64,000 nucleotides of DNA from Roseiarcus sp963761435 (GTDB taxonomy: Bacteria; Pseudomonadota; Alphaproteobacteria; Rhizobiales; Beijerinckiaceae). Both the position numbers and the translations under genes were made by a program. Where the stretch lies: the NCBI GenBank assembly GCA_963761435.1, contig CAVXHJ010000020.1:248001-312000 (forward strand), in the 5' to 3' direction. The notes beneath the pieces are model-generated. The model did not search any database. It worked only from the letters and a program-made list of their open reading frames with translations, and was not told the DNA's origin. Of the stretch, positions 30,157 through 38,615 are shown piece by piece. The stretch's first letter is position 1, and each line of letters starts with the position of its first letter.

Positions 30157-30465
30157 ATGAACACGCAAAATATCCGCATCCGTCTGAAGGCGTTCGATCA
30201 CCGCGTGCTCGACGCTTCGACGAAGGAAATCGTGTCCACGGCCAAGCGGACCGGGGCCAGGGTTCGCGGACCGATTCCCCTGCCGACCCGGATCGAGAAA
30301 TTCACCGTCAACCGGTCGCCCCATGTCGACAAGAAGTCGCGCGAGCAGTTCGAAATTCGCACGCACAAACGGGTGCTCGACATCGTTGACCCGACGCCGC
30401 AGACGGTCGACGCGCTGATGAAGCTCGATCTGGCCGCCGGCGTCGACGTCGAAATCAAGCTCTGA
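30157..30465 (+). CDS. rpsJ: 30S ribosomal protein S10
   Basis: 102 residues with the typical N-terminus NIRIRLKAFDHRVLD and the loop IPLPTRIEKFTVNRSPH. S10 is part of the 30S head and, as NusE, also joins antitermination complexes. It opens the S10 section of the cluster 65 bases after tuf, with no visible terminator between, so the str and S10 operons look joined. Confidence 0.97.
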   Translation: MNTQNIRIRLKAFDHRVLDASTKEIVSTAKRTGARVRGPIPLPTRIEKFTVNRSPHVDKKSREQFEIRTHKRVLDIVDPTPQTVDALMKLDLAAGVDVEIKL

Positions 30466-30528
30466 GAGGAATTTGACGAGCGTCGGCGAAGGGTTCTCCT
30501 CAAAGGCGCTCTCGAAGGATAAACGCCA

Positions 30529-31251
30529 ATGCGTTCAGGCATCATCGCAAAGAAGCTCGGCATGTCCCGCGTCTTCACCGACGCAGGCGACCATGTGCCG
30601 GTCACCGTCCTGCAGCTCGAGGGCTGCCAGGTGGTCGCGCATCGCACGCAGGAGAAGAACGGCTATACCGCGCTCCAGGTCGGCGTCGGCAAGGCCAAGG
30701 TCAAGAACGTGTCGAAGGCCGAGCGCGGCCGTTTCGCCGTCGCCCATGTCGAGCCGAAGATGCGGCTCGCCGAGTTCCGCGTCGCCGAAGACAAGATGAT
30801 CCCGGTCGGAGCGGAGATCACCGCCGATCACTTCACCGTCGGGCAATATGTGGACGTCACGGGCGTCACCCTCGGCAAAGGCTTCGCCGGCGGCATGAAG
30901 CGCTGGAATTTCGGCGGCCTGCGCGCGACCCACGGCGTGTCGATCTCACATCGATCGATCGGCTCGACCGGCGGCCGCCAGGACCCCGGCAAGACGTGGA
31001 AGAACAAGAAGATGGCCGGCCACATGGGGGTCGACAAGGTGACGACGCAGAATCTGCGCGTCGTGAGCACCGATGTCGAGCGCGGGCTAATTCTGGTCGA
31101 GGGCGCGGTGCCAGGTCACGCCGGCGGGTGGATCGCGGTGCGCGACGCGGTGAAGAAGCCGTTGCCGAAGGACGCGCCTGTCCCCGGCAAGTTCCGCGTT
31201 CACCCCGATGCGGCGGCGGCCCCGCCAGCCGAAGCCGCGCAGGGAGAGTGA
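30529..31251 (+). CDS. rplC: 50S ribosomal protein L3
   Basis: 240 residues. L3 is an early assembly protein near the peptidyl-transferase centre. The start MRSGIIAKKLGMSRVFTDAG and the central loop HGVSISHRSIGSTGGRQDPG, whose Gln is methylated in some bacteria, are conserved. A short Ala/Pro/Glu tail follows the conserved core, as is common in this order. Confidence 0.97.
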   Translation: MRSGIIAKKLGMSRVFTDAGDHVPVTVLQLEGCQVVAHRTQEKNGYTALQVGVGKAKVKNVSKAERGRFAVAHVEPKMRLAEFRVAEDKMIPVGAEITADHFTVGQYVDVTGVTLGKGFAGGMKRWNFGGLRATHGVSISHRSIGSTGGRQDPGKTWKNKKMAGHMGVDKVTTQNLRVVSTDVERGLILVEGAVPGHAGGWIAVRDAVKKPLPKDAPVPGKFRVHPDAAAAPPAEAAQGE

Positions 31252-31256
31252 CGCCG

Positions 31257-31877
31257 ATGAAATTCGACATGACCTCGATCGACGGCTCGGCCGCCGGCTC
31301 GCTCGAACTGAGCGACGCCGTGTTCGGCCTCGAGCCGCGCGCCGATCTCATCGCGCGCATGGTGCGTTGGCAGCTCGCCAAGCGCCAGGCCGGCACCCAT
31401 CAGACGCTGGGGCGCGCCGACATCCATCGCACCGGCAAGAAGATGTACAAGCAGAAGGGCACTGGCGGCGCCCGTCACGGCTCGGCCCGGGTCCCGCAGT
31501 TCCGCGGCGGCGGGCGCGCCATGGGTCCGGTCACGCGCAGCCACGCCCACGACTTGCCGAAAAAGGTGCGCGCGCTCGCCTTGCGGCACGCGCTTTCGGC
31601 CAAAGTGCGGGCTGGCGGGCTCGTGATCTGGGAAAACGCCGACGTTGCGGAGGCCAGGACGAAGGCCTTGCGCGCAACGTTCGAAAAGGCGGCCCTCAAG
31701 AATGCGCTCATCATCGACGGCGCCGAGCCAAAGACGAAGTTCGCCGTCGCCGCCCGGAACCTCCCGCAGATCGATGTGCTGCCGGTCCAGGGCGTCAATG
31801 TCTACGACATCATGCGGCGCGAGAAGCTGGTGTTGACCAGGGCCGCGGTTGAAGCGCTGGAGGCGCGGTTCAAATGA
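31257..31877 (+). CDS. rplD: 50S ribosomal protein L4
   Basis: 206 residues from the ATG at 31257, five bases after the rplC stop; the longer frame from 30996 only reads rplC sequence out of phase. L4 lines the exit tunnel and in some bacteria represses the S10 operon. The tunnel loop KKMYKQKGTGGARHGSARVP is intact. The stop overlaps the rplW start (ATGA). Confidence 0.96.
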   Translation: MKFDMTSIDGSAAGSLELSDAVFGLEPRADLIARMVRWQLAKRQAGTHQTLGRADIHRTGKKMYKQKGTGGARHGSARVPQFRGGGRAMGPVTRSHAHDLPKKVRALALRHALSAKVRAGGLVIWENADVAEARTKALRATFEKAALKNALIIDGAEPKTKFAVAARNLPQIDVLPVQGVNVYDIMRREKLVLTRAAVEALEARFK

Positions 31878-32171
31878 TCAAGGACGTGCGCCATTACGAC
31901 GCGATCGTCGCCCCCGTGATCACGGAAAAGGCCACGCTCGCCTCTGAAAGCAACCAATTTGTGTTCAAGGTCGCACGCAACGCGACCAAGCCGCAGATCA
32001 AGGCGGCGATCGAGCAGCTGTTCGACGTCAAGGTGACGGCGGTCAACACGCTTCTGCGCAAGGGCAAGACCAAGGCGTTCCGGGGCGTGCGCGGGCGTCA
32101 GCAGGACATGAAGAAGGCGGTCGTCACGCTTGCCGACGGCTACCGCATCGACATGACGACCGGACTTCTGA
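31874..32171 (+). CDS. rplW: 50S ribosomal protein L23, stop codon displaced by one base
   Basis: L23 sits at the tunnel exit and docks trigger factor and SRP. The frame from 31874 gives the whole protein (RHYDAIVAPVITEKATLAS to RIDMTTGL), but the usual stop, TGA at 32169-32171, is one base out of frame: GACTTCTGA is present where GACTCTGA would end the protein at 98 residues. As written, the frame runs on to 32401 (175 residues) through the start of rplB. One extra T near 32166-32167 is likely a sequence error. The coordinates give the expected gene. Confidence 0.88.
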
Positions 32172-32183
32172 GGGACGAGAACC

Positions 32184-33023
32184 ATGGCGCTCAAGACATT
32201 CAAGCCGATCACGCCGGGTCTTCGCCAGCTCGCGCTCGTCGACCGCAGCGACCTCTTCAAAGGCAAGCCGGTCAAGGCGCTGACCGTCGGCAAGTCCGAG
32301 AAGGGCGGGCGCAACAATGCCGGGCGGGTTACCGTCCGCTTCCGCGGCGGTGGCCACAAGCAGGCCTATCGCATCGTCGATTTCAAGCGGCGCAAGCTTG
32401 ACGCCCCGGGCAAGGTCGAGCGGCTGGAATACGATCCCAACCGCACGAGCTTTATCGCGCTGATCAAATATGCCGACGGCGAGCAAGCCTACATTATCGC
32501 GCCCCAGCGTCTTTCGGTCGGGGACGAGGTGATCGCTGGCGTTCAGGTCGACGTGAAGCCCGGCAACGCGATGCCGCTCGCCAGCATCCCTGTCGGCACG
32601 ATCGTCCACAACGTCGAGATGAAGGTCGGCAAGGGCGGCGCCATTGCGCGCTCCGCCGGAACCTACGCGCAGATCGTCAGCCGTGACCAGGGCTATGTTT
32701 CGCTGCGCCTCAGTTCTGGCGAGCAGCGGCTCATTCATGGTCAGTGTTTCGCCTCGATCGGCGCGGTCTCCAATCCCGACCATATGAACGCCTCGCTGGG
32801 CAAGGCCGGCCGCAACCGCTGGCTCGGACATCGCCCGCACAACCGCGGGGTCACCATGAACCCGGTCGACCATCCGCACGGCGGCGGCGAAGGGCGCACA
32901 TCGGGCGGCCGGCATCCGGTCAGTCCATGGGGCAAGCCGACCAAGGGCAAGAAGACACGTTCGAACAAGGCGACCGACAAATTCATTGTCGCATCGCGGC
33001 ATGTACGCAAGAAGAGAGGCTGA
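32184..33023 (+). CDS. rplB: 50S ribosomal protein L2
   Basis: 279 residues. L2 is one of the most conserved proteins and helps join the subunits near the peptidyl-transferase centre. GRNNAGRVTVRFRGGGHKQ and the C-terminal NPVDHPHGGGEGRTSGGRHP, which includes the conserved His, are present. Thirteen bases separate the ATG from the expected rplW stop. Confidence 0.98.
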   Translation: MALKTFKPITPGLRQLALVDRSDLFKGKPVKALTVGKSEKGGRNNAGRVTVRFRGGGHKQAYRIVDFKRRKLDAPGKVERLEYDPNRTSFIALIKYADGEQAYIIAPQRLSVGDEVIAGVQVDVKPGNAMPLASIPVGTIVHNVEMKVGKGGAIARSAGTYAQIVSRDQGYVSLRLSSGEQRLIHGQCFASIGAVSNPDHMNASLGKAGRNRWLGHRPHNRGVTMNPVDHPHGGGEGRTSGGRHPVSPWGKPTKGKKTRSNKATDKFIVASRHVRKKRG

Positions 33024-33026
33024 GCC

Positions 33027-33305
33027 ATGACGCGCTCGATCTGGAAGGGTCCCTTCGTGGACGGCTATCTGCTAAGGAAAGCGGACGCCGCACGTGGATC
33101 TGGCCGCTCCGACATCATCAAGATCTGGAGCCGGCGTTCGACCATCCTGCCGCAGTTCGTCGGTCTCACGTTCGGCGTCTACAACGGCCACAAGCACATT
33201 CCGGTGCTCGTGTCGGAGGAGATGATCGGCCACAAGTTTGGGGAATTCGCCCCGACCCGCACCTTTCACGGCCATTCCGCCGACAAGAAGGCCAAGAGGG
33301 CTTAA
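33027..33305 (+). CDS. rpsS: 30S ribosomal protein S19
   Basis: 92 residues, with MTRSIWKGPFVDGYLL at the start and the conserved NGHKHIPVLVSEEMIGHKFG and EFAPTRTFHGH segments. S19 binds the 30S head with S13. It starts three bases after the rplB stop. Confidence 0.97.
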   Translation: MTRSIWKGPFVDGYLLRKADAARGSGRSDIIKIWSRRSTILPQFVGLTFGVYNGHKHIPVLVSEEMIGHKFGEFAPTRTFHGHSADKKAKRA

Positions 33306-33311
33306 GCGCCG

Positions 33312-33704
33312 ATGTCCAAACCATCCAATCCGCGCCGTCAGGCGGAGAACGAAGCCAAGGCGACGACGCGCATGCTGCGCGTGAGCCCTCAGAAGCTCAA
33401 CCTTCTCGCCCAGCTCATCCGCGGCAAGAAAGTCGCGACCGCGCTCGCCGATCTCCAATTCTCCAACAAGAGGATTTCGGTCGAAGTGAAGAAGACGCTC
33501 GAATTGGCAATCGCCAACGCCGAGAACAACCATGATCTCGACGTCGACGATCTCGTCGTCGCCCAGGCCTGGGTCGGCAAGGACATGGTGCTGAAGCGCT
33601 TCAGTCCGCGCGCGCGCGGCCGGGCGGGGCGGATCGAGAAGCCGTTTGCGAACATCACCATCGTCGTGCGGGAAGTCGCCGCCGCGGACGCCAAGGCCGC
33701 TTAG
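33312..33704 (+). CDS. rplV: 50S ribosomal protein L22
   Basis: 130 residues. L22 lines the exit tunnel with its long beta-hairpin (MVLKRFSPRARGRAGRIEKP), where changes cause macrolide resistance in other bacteria; the loop is normal here. The N-terminus is slightly longer than in enterobacteria, as is usual for this order. Six bases after rpsS. Confidence 0.97.
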   Translation: MSKPSNPRRQAENEAKATTRMLRVSPQKLNLLAQLIRGKKVATALADLQFSNKRISVEVKKTLELAIANAENNHDLDVDDLVVAQAWVGKDMVLKRFSPRARGRAGRIEKPFANITIVVREVAAADAKAA

Positions 33705-33722
33705 GAAGAGAGATTTTTCAGC

Positions 33723-34463
33723 ATGGGACAGAAGATCAATCCGATCGGGCTGCGCCTCGGCGTCAACCGCACCTGGGATTCGCGCTGGTACTCGAGCAAG
33801 GGCGAATACGGCAAGCTGTTGCACGAGGATATGAAGATCCGCGATTCGCTGGCCAAGAGCCTGAAACAGGCGGCGATTTCGAAGATCGTCATCGAGCGCC
33901 CGCACAAGAAGGCGCGCATCAACATTCATTCCGCCCGCCCCGGGGTCGTGATCGGCAAGAAAGGCGCCGATATCGAGAAGCTCCGGAAACAGGTGGCCAA
34001 GCTCACAAGCTCGGAAGTCGCGATCAACATCGTTGAAGTTCGCAAGCCGGAGATCGACGCCACCCTGGTCGCCGAATCGATCGCCCAGCAGCTCGAGCGT
34101 CGCGTGGCGTTTCGGCGAGCCATGAAGCGCGCGGTTCAGTCGGCGATGCGACTCGGCGCCGAGGGAATCCGGATCAACTGCTCAGGCCGGCTGGGCGGGG
34201 CGGAAATCGCGCGACAGGAATGGTATCGCGAGGGCCGTGTGCCGCTGCACACCCTGCGCGCCGACGTCGACTACGGCGTCGCCACCGCGCATACCGCCTA
34301 CGGCACCTGCGGGATCAAGGTATGGATCTTCAAGGGCGAGATCCTCGAGCACGATCCGATGGCCCAGGACAAGCGCCTGGCCGAAGCGGACCATTCCTCG
34401 ACCCACCGTCCGCGCCGCGAGCCGCGCGAGCGCGACCGCGAGCACGCTCGCGAAGCGGTCTGA
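33723..34463 (+). CDS. rpsC: 30S ribosomal protein S3
   Basis: 246 residues. S3 has an N-terminal KH domain, with VVIGKKGADIEKLRKQV as the GxxG-type loop, and a C-terminal domain around the mRNA entry channel (GRLGGAEIARQEWYREG). The last 20 residues are a charged Arg/Glu-rich tail, a common extension in alphaproteobacteria. Confidence 0.97.
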   Translation: MGQKINPIGLRLGVNRTWDSRWYSSKGEYGKLLHEDMKIRDSLAKSLKQAAISKIVIERPHKKARINIHSARPGVVIGKKGADIEKLRKQVAKLTSSEVAINIVEVRKPEIDATLVAESIAQQLERRVAFRRAMKRAVQSAMRLGAEGIRINCSGRLGGAEIARQEWYREGRVPLHTLRADVDYGVATAHTAYGTCGIKVWIFKGEILEHDPMAQDKRLAEADHSSTHRPRREPRERDREHAREAV

Positions 34464-34490
34464 CGAGCGCATTGGCGAAAGTTTACGATC

Positions 34491-34904
34491 ATGATGCAGC
34501 CAAAGAGATCCAAGTTCCGCAAAGCCTTCAAGGGCCGCATTCACGGCAATGCGAAGGGTGGATACGCGCTCAATTTCGGCGAATTCGGGCTCAAGGCGAT
34601 GGAGCCCGAGCGCGTCACCGCGCGCCAGATCGAGGCCGCCCGCCGGGCGCTGACCCGGCACATGAAGCGCGCCGGCCGGGTCTGGATCCGGGTGTTTCCC
34701 GACGTGCCCGTGTCGAAGAAGCCGATCGAAGTGCGGATGGGCAAGGGCAAGGGCGCCCCGGAATTTTGGGTTGTGCGCGTCGCGCCTGGCCGCATCATGT
34801 TCGAAGTCGACGGCGTGCCGGAGAATCTTGCGCGGGAAGCCTTCCTGCTGGCCGCGGCGAAGCTGCCGATCAAGACGCGCTTCGTCCAGCGCATCGCGGA
34901 ATAG
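34491..34904 (+). CDS. rplP: 50S ribosomal protein L16
   Basis: 137 residues, with MQPKRSKFRKAFKGRIHG at the start and the conserved GKGKGAPEFWVVRVAPGRI loop. L16 stabilises tRNA in the A and P sites. Two consecutive ATG codons begin the frame, and the second (34494) is as likely a start. Confidence 0.96.
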   Translation: MMQPKRSKFRKAFKGRIHGNAKGGYALNFGEFGLKAMEPERVTARQIEAARRALTRHMKRAGRVWIRVFPDVPVSKKPIEVRMGKGKGAPEFWVVRVAPGRIMFEVDGVPENLAREAFLLAAAKLPIKTRFVQRIAE

Positions 34905-34915
34905 GGGCGCGACAC

Positions 34916-35140
34916 ATGAAATCCTCCAGCCGACTTTCCGACCTTCGCGTCATGACCGAGGATCAGCTCAACGACGAGGCGCTCAAGCTCAAGAAGGAGC
35001 AGTTCAATCTGCGATTCCAGAAGGCGAGCGGCCAATTGCAGGACACGGCGCGGGTGCGCGTCGTGCGGCGCGACATCGCTCGCGTCATGACCATCGCCGC
35101 TCGGAAACGGACCTCCGCCAAGACCAAGACCAAGGACTAG
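34916..35140 (+). CDS. rpmC: 50S ribosomal protein L29
   Basis: 74 residues. The helical hairpin protein near the tunnel exit contacts L23. Conserved LKLKKEQFNLRFQKASGQL and the ARVRVVRRDIARVMTI helix are present, followed by a short Lys-rich tail. It lies 11 bases after rplP; no other frame is conserved here. Confidence 0.95.
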   Translation: MKSSSRLSDLRVMTEDQLNDEALKLKKEQFNLRFQKASGQLQDTARVRVVRRDIARVMTIAARKRTSAKTKTKD

Positions 35141-35147
35141 CGACATT

Positions 35148-35393
35148 ATGCCGAAGAGAATCTTGCAGGGCGTCGTCGTCAGCGACAAGCAGGAGAAGAC
35201 GCTTGTGGTGAAGGTCGAACGCCGCTTCACCCATCCGCTTCTCAAGAAGACCGTGCGCCGGTCAAAGAACTACCATGCGCATGTCGAAAACAAGACCCAG
35301 AAGGTCGGCGATACCGTCTCGATCGAGGAGACGCGACCGATCTCGAAGCTCAAGCGCTGGATCGTCGTCGGCGAGACGGCGCCGAAGGCGTGA
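35148..35393 (+). CDS. rpsQ: 30S ribosomal protein S17
   Basis: 81 residues with the start MPKRILQGVVVSDKQEKTLV and the conserved VGDTVSIEETRPISKLKRW end. This OB-fold protein binds the 5' domain of 16S rRNA early in assembly. It follows rpmC by seven bases. Confidence 0.96.
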   Translation: MPKRILQGVVVSDKQEKTLVVKVERRFTHPLLKKTVRRSKNYHAHVENKTQKVGDTVSIEETRPISKLKRWIVVGETAPKA

Positions 35394-35426
35394 GCCGCGA
35401 ACAGGACTGAGAGAGGCGACTAGGCC

Positions 35427-35795
35427 ATGATACAGATGCAGACCAATCTCGACGTCGCCGACAATTCCGGCGCGCGGCGCGTGATGTGCATCAAGGTGCT
35501 GGGCGGATCGAAGCGCCGCTACGCCTCGATCGGCGACGTCATCGTCGTCTCGATCAAGGAGGCGATCCCGCGCGGCCGCGTGAAGAAGGGCGACGTGATG
35601 AAGGCTGTCGTCGTGCGCACCGCCAAGGACATCCGCCGCGCAGACGGTTCGGTGATCCGGTTCGACTCCAACGCCGCGGTCCTCATCAACAATCAGTCCG
35701 AGCCTGTTGGCACCCGCATCTTCGGGCCGGTGCCGCGCGAATTGCGCGCCAAGAACCACGTGAAGATCATCTCGCTCGCGCCGGAGGTGCTGTGA
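35427..35795 (+). CDS. rplN: 50S ribosomal protein L14
   Basis: 122 residues, beginning MIQMQTNLDVADNSGARRVM and containing GDVIVVSIKEAIPRG. L14 forms part of an intersubunit bridge. Its TGA overlaps the ATG of rplX, which indicates translational coupling. Confidence 0.97.
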   Translation: MIQMQTNLDVADNSGARRVMCIKVLGGSKRRYASIGDVIVVSIKEAIPRGRVKKGDVMKAVVVRTAKDIRRADGSVIRFDSNAAVLINNQSEPVGTRIFGPVPRELRAKNHVKIISLAPEVL

Positions 35796-36112
35796 TGGCA
35801 GCGAAGATCAAGAAGGGCGACAGGGTCGTCGTCTTGGCCGGGCGCGACAAGGGCAAGCGCGGTGAAGTTCGCGAGGTGATGCCGACCGAAAGCCGTGCGA
35901 TCGTCGCCGGCGTCAATCTCGTGCGTCGCCATACGCGCCAGACGGCGCAGACGGAAGGCGGGATCATCACCAAGGAAGCGACGATCCATCTTTCGAATCT
36001 GGCGATAGCCGATCCCAAAACCGGCAAGCCGACGCGGGTCGGCTTCAAGACTCTCGACGACGGCCGCAAGGTGCGTGTCGCCAGGCGTTCCGGAGACCTG
36101 ATCGATGGCTGA
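35795..36112 (+). CDS. rplX: 50S ribosomal protein L24
   Basis: 105 residues from the ATG that overlaps the rplN stop; a longer frame from 35486 reads rplN out of phase. The KOW motif KIKKGDRVVVLAGRDKGKRG is at the N-terminus. L24 initiates 50S assembly. Its last eight bases overlap the start of rplE. Confidence 0.96.
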   Translation: MAAKIKKGDRVVVLAGRDKGKRGEVREVMPTESRAIVAGVNLVRRHTRQTAQTEGGIITKEATIHLSNLAIADPKTGKPTRVGFKTLDDGRKVRVARRSGDLIDG

Positions 36113-36845
36113 GAACAAGAACGAGAAGGGCGATAAGGCTGATAAGGGCGCCAAGCCCGGCAAGGCCGAGAAGTCCTCGCCCGCCGCCAAGGCTGGCAAG
36201 CCGGAAGCAGCCGCCGACGCCAAGGGCGCCAAGAGCAAGGCGCGCAAGGATGCAGGCGCGGAGATCGCCGCCGCCGGCGCGGTCAAGGCTCCGCCGAAGG
36301 ACTATGTCGCGCGTCTCAAGAAGCTCTACCAGGACGAAATCGTGCCCAAACTCACCAAAGAGTTCGGGTACAAGAATGCGCTCGAAGTGCCGAGGCTCGA
36401 CAAGATCGTCCTCAACATGGGAGTCGGCGAAGCGGTCAACGACACCAAGAAGGTCACCTCCGCCGCGGCCGACCTGTCCCTCATCGCCGGTCAGAAGCCG
36501 GTCGTGACGCGCGCCCGCAAAGCGATCTCGACCTTCAAGGTGCGCGAGAACATGCCGATCGGCGCCAAGGTCACATTGCGCAAGACCCGCATGTACGAGT
36601 TCCTCGATCGTCTGGTTACGGTCGCGCTGCCGCGCGTGCGCGACTTCCGCGGCCTCGATCCGAAGTCGTTCGACGGGCGCGGCAACTACGCGCTCGGCGT
36701 CAAGGAGCATATCATTTTTCCCGAGATCGACTACGACAAGGCCGAGGCCATGCTCGGGCTCGACATCGTCGTCTGCACGACGGCAAGGACCGACGCGGAA
36801 GCCAAGGCCCTGCTGCGCGAATTTAACTTCCCCTTCCGGCAGTGA
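36105..36845 (+). CDS. rplE: 50S ribosomal protein L5 with an N-terminal Lys/Ala-rich extension
   Basis: 246 residues, about 60 more than usual for L5. The normal protein starts near residue 64 (DYVARLKKLYQDEIVPKL) and is complete, with KIVLNMGVGEAVNDTKK and the 5S rRNA-binding part. The first 62 residues are almost only Lys, Ala, Glu, Gly and Asp (EKGDKADKGAKPGKAEKSS) and look disordered, like a histone tail. The ATG at 36105 overlaps rplX by eight bases, and I find no good internal start with a ribosome site, so the extension seems to be translated. Confidence 0.93.
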   Translation: MAENKNEKGDKADKGAKPGKAEKSSPAAKAGKPEAAADAKGAKSKARKDAGAEIAAAGAVKAPPKDYVARLKKLYQDEIVPKLTKEFGYKNALEVPRLDKIVLNMGVGEAVNDTKKVTSAAADLSLIAGQKPVVTRARKAISTFKVRENMPIGAKVTLRKTRMYEFLDRLVTVALPRVRDFRGLDPKSFDGRGNYALGVKEHIIFPEIDYDKAEAMLGLDIVVCTTARTDAEAKALLREFNFPFRQ

Positions 36846-36886
36846 GCACGAACACGGCGCTCAAACGCGGAAAATGGAGCCGATGA

Positions 36887-37192
36887 ATGGCAAAGAAGAG
36901 TGCGATAGAGAATAACCTGCGCAAGCAGCGGTTGGTCAAGAAATACTCCGCTCGTCGCAAGCGTCTGCTCGACGTCGCCAACGATCAGGCGCGTCCGATG
37001 GAAGAGCGATTCGAAGCGCGCATCCGGCTTGCCGCGTTGCCGCGCAACGGCGCGATCGTTCGCGTGCGCAATCGCTGCCAGGTGACCGGCAGGCCGCGCG
37101 GCTATTATCGCAAGGTGAAGATGTCGCGCATCGCGTTGCGGGAACTCGGCAACCAGGGCCTGATTCCGGGCCTCGTCAAGTCGAGCTGGTGA
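36887..37192 (+). CDS. rpsN: 30S ribosomal protein S14
   Basis: 101 residues, the long zinc-free form without the CxxC pairs. The start AKKSAIENNLRKQRLVKKYS and the RCQVTGRPRGYYRKVKMSRI region are conserved. S14 belongs to the 30S head. It is preceded by 41 bases with no obvious signal. Confidence 0.97.
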   Translation: MAKKSAIENNLRKQRLVKKYSARRKRLLDVANDQARPMEERFEARIRLAALPRNGAIVRVRNRCQVTGRPRGYYRKVKMSRIALRELGNQGLIPGLVKSSW

Positions 37193-37205
37193 GGAGGCAA
37201 GGATC

Positions 37206-37604
37206 ATGGCGATGAACGATCCCCTCGGCGATATGCTCACACGCATCCGCAATGCGCAGATGCGCAAACGCGGCAAGGTCTCGACGCCCGGCTCGTCCCT
37301 GCGCAAGAAGGTTCTCGACGTCTTGGAGTTGGAAGGCTATATCCGCGGCTATTCGACCACGGATTACGCCAACGGCCGCACCGAGTTCGAAATCGAGCTC
37401 AAATATTTCGACGACCAGCCGGTCATCCGCAAGATTGAGCGCGTGTCCAAGCCGGGGCGCAGGGTTTATGCGACGGTCGACGCCATGCCTCGGGTCGCAA
37501 ACGGGCTCGGCGTGTCGATCGTGTCAACGCCGAAAGGCGTGATGGCTGACCATTCCGCTCGCGAGAACAACGTCGGCGGCGAGGTCCTGTGCACCGTCTT
37601 CTAG
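37206..37604 (+). CDS. rpsH: 30S ribosomal protein S8
   Basis: 132 residues. Conserved NDPLGDMLTRIRNAQMR at the start and the end GVMADHSARENNVGGEVLC are present. S8 binds the central domain of 16S rRNA and in other bacteria represses the spc operon. AAGGA lies just upstream of the ATG. Confidence 0.97.
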   Translation: MAMNDPLGDMLTRIRNAQMRKRGKVSTPGSSLRKKVLDVLELEGYIRGYSTTDYANGRTEFEIELKYFDDQPVIRKIERVSKPGRRVYATVDAMPRVANGLGVSIVSTPKGVMADHSARENNVGGEVLCTVF

Positions 37605-37638
37605 ACGGGCGCGAAGTTCGAGCAAACGGATTCATGTG

Positions 37639-38172
37639 ATGTCTCGTATCGGCAAGAAGCCCGTCGTCATTCCTTCTGGCGTAACTGCGAAGCTGGATGG
37701 CCAGACGATCGCCGTCAAAGGCGCGAAGGGCGAATTGAAATTCACCGCGCCCGCCGAGGTCGCGATTTCCATCGACGGCGGCGCCGTCCATGTCATGCCG
37801 CACGGCGAAGACAAGCGCGCTCGCGCCATGTGGGGCACCGCGCGCGCGCAGGTGCAAAACCTGATCGGCGGGGTGACCAAGGGGTTCGAGAAGAAGCTCG
37901 AAATCAACGGCGTTGGCTACAAGGCCGCGGTTGCGGGCAAGAACTTGCAGCTTTCGCTTGGCTATAGCCACGACATCATGTTTCCGATTCCCGCCGGGGT
38001 GACGATCACCACGTCAAAGCCGACGGAAATCACCGTCGCCGGCATCGACAAGCGCCAGGTCGGCCAGATCGCCGCGGAAATCCGGGCGTTCCGGGGTCCC
38101 GAGCCCTATAAGGGCAAGGGCGTGAAATATGTCGGCGAATTCGTTTTCCGCAAGGAAGGCAAGAAGAAGTAA
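37639..38172 (+). CDS. rplF: 50S ribosomal protein L6
   Basis: 177 residues from the ATG at 37639, which gives the family start MSRIGKKPV; the GTG three bases earlier would add one residue. Two similar alpha/beta domains follow, ending in RGPEPYKGKGVKYVGE. L6 lies by the factor-binding site. Confidence 0.96.
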   Translation: MSRIGKKPVVIPSGVTAKLDGQTIAVKGAKGELKFTAPAEVAISIDGGAVHVMPHGEDKRARAMWGTARAQVQNLIGGVTKGFEKKLEINGVGYKAAVAGKNLQLSLGYSHDIMFPIPAGVTITTSKPTEITVAGIDKRQVGQIAAEIRAFRGPEPYKGKGVKYVGEFVFRKEGKKK

Positions 38173-38181
38173 GAGGCGACG

Positions 38182-38544
38182 ATGGTTAAGTCGAACTTGT
38201 CCGAGGGCCGACGCAAGGCGCGGGTCCGTCGTGCGGTCATCGCCCATTCGGGCGGCCGTCCGCGGCTCAGCGTGTTCAGGTCTTCGAAGCAGATTTACGC
38301 CCAGGTCATCGACGACGAACACGGCCGCACCATCGCCGCCGCTTCCTCGCTCGACAAGGCGATGCGCGAATTGTTCAAGACCGGCGCCAACGTCGAGGCT
38401 GCGCGTCGCGTCGGCAAGGAGCTTGCCGAACGGGCGAAGAAGGCTGGGGTCGGGAAAGTGGTCTTCGATCGCGGGAGCTACATGTATCACGGGCGCGTCA
38501 AGGCGCTGGCGGAAGGCGCCCGCGAGGGCGGGTTGGAATTCTAG
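38182..38544 (+). CDS. rplR: 50S ribosomal protein L18
   Basis: 120 residues with the basic start, HSGGRPRLSVFRSSKQIYAQ and VVFDRGSYMYHGRVKALAEG. L18 brings 5S rRNA to the large subunit. It is nine bases after rplF. Confidence 0.97.
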   Translation: MVKSNLSEGRRKARVRRAVIAHSGGRPRLSVFRSSKQIYAQVIDDEHGRTIAAASSLDKAMRELFKTGANVEAARRVGKELAERAKKAGVGKVVFDRGSYMYHGRVKALAEGAREGGLEF

Positions 38545-38615
38545 CGGCGGCAAACGGAAGCGAAGCGGCGCCGTCCCGGAGCGCGCCGCATTTTATTCAC
38601 TGATGGATGAACCCA

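Noticed and set aside
35486..35795. Long N-terminal extension of L24 from an upstream in-frame start
   Set aside because: It reads rplN out of frame. The ATG overlapping the rplN stop gives the normal 105-residue protein.
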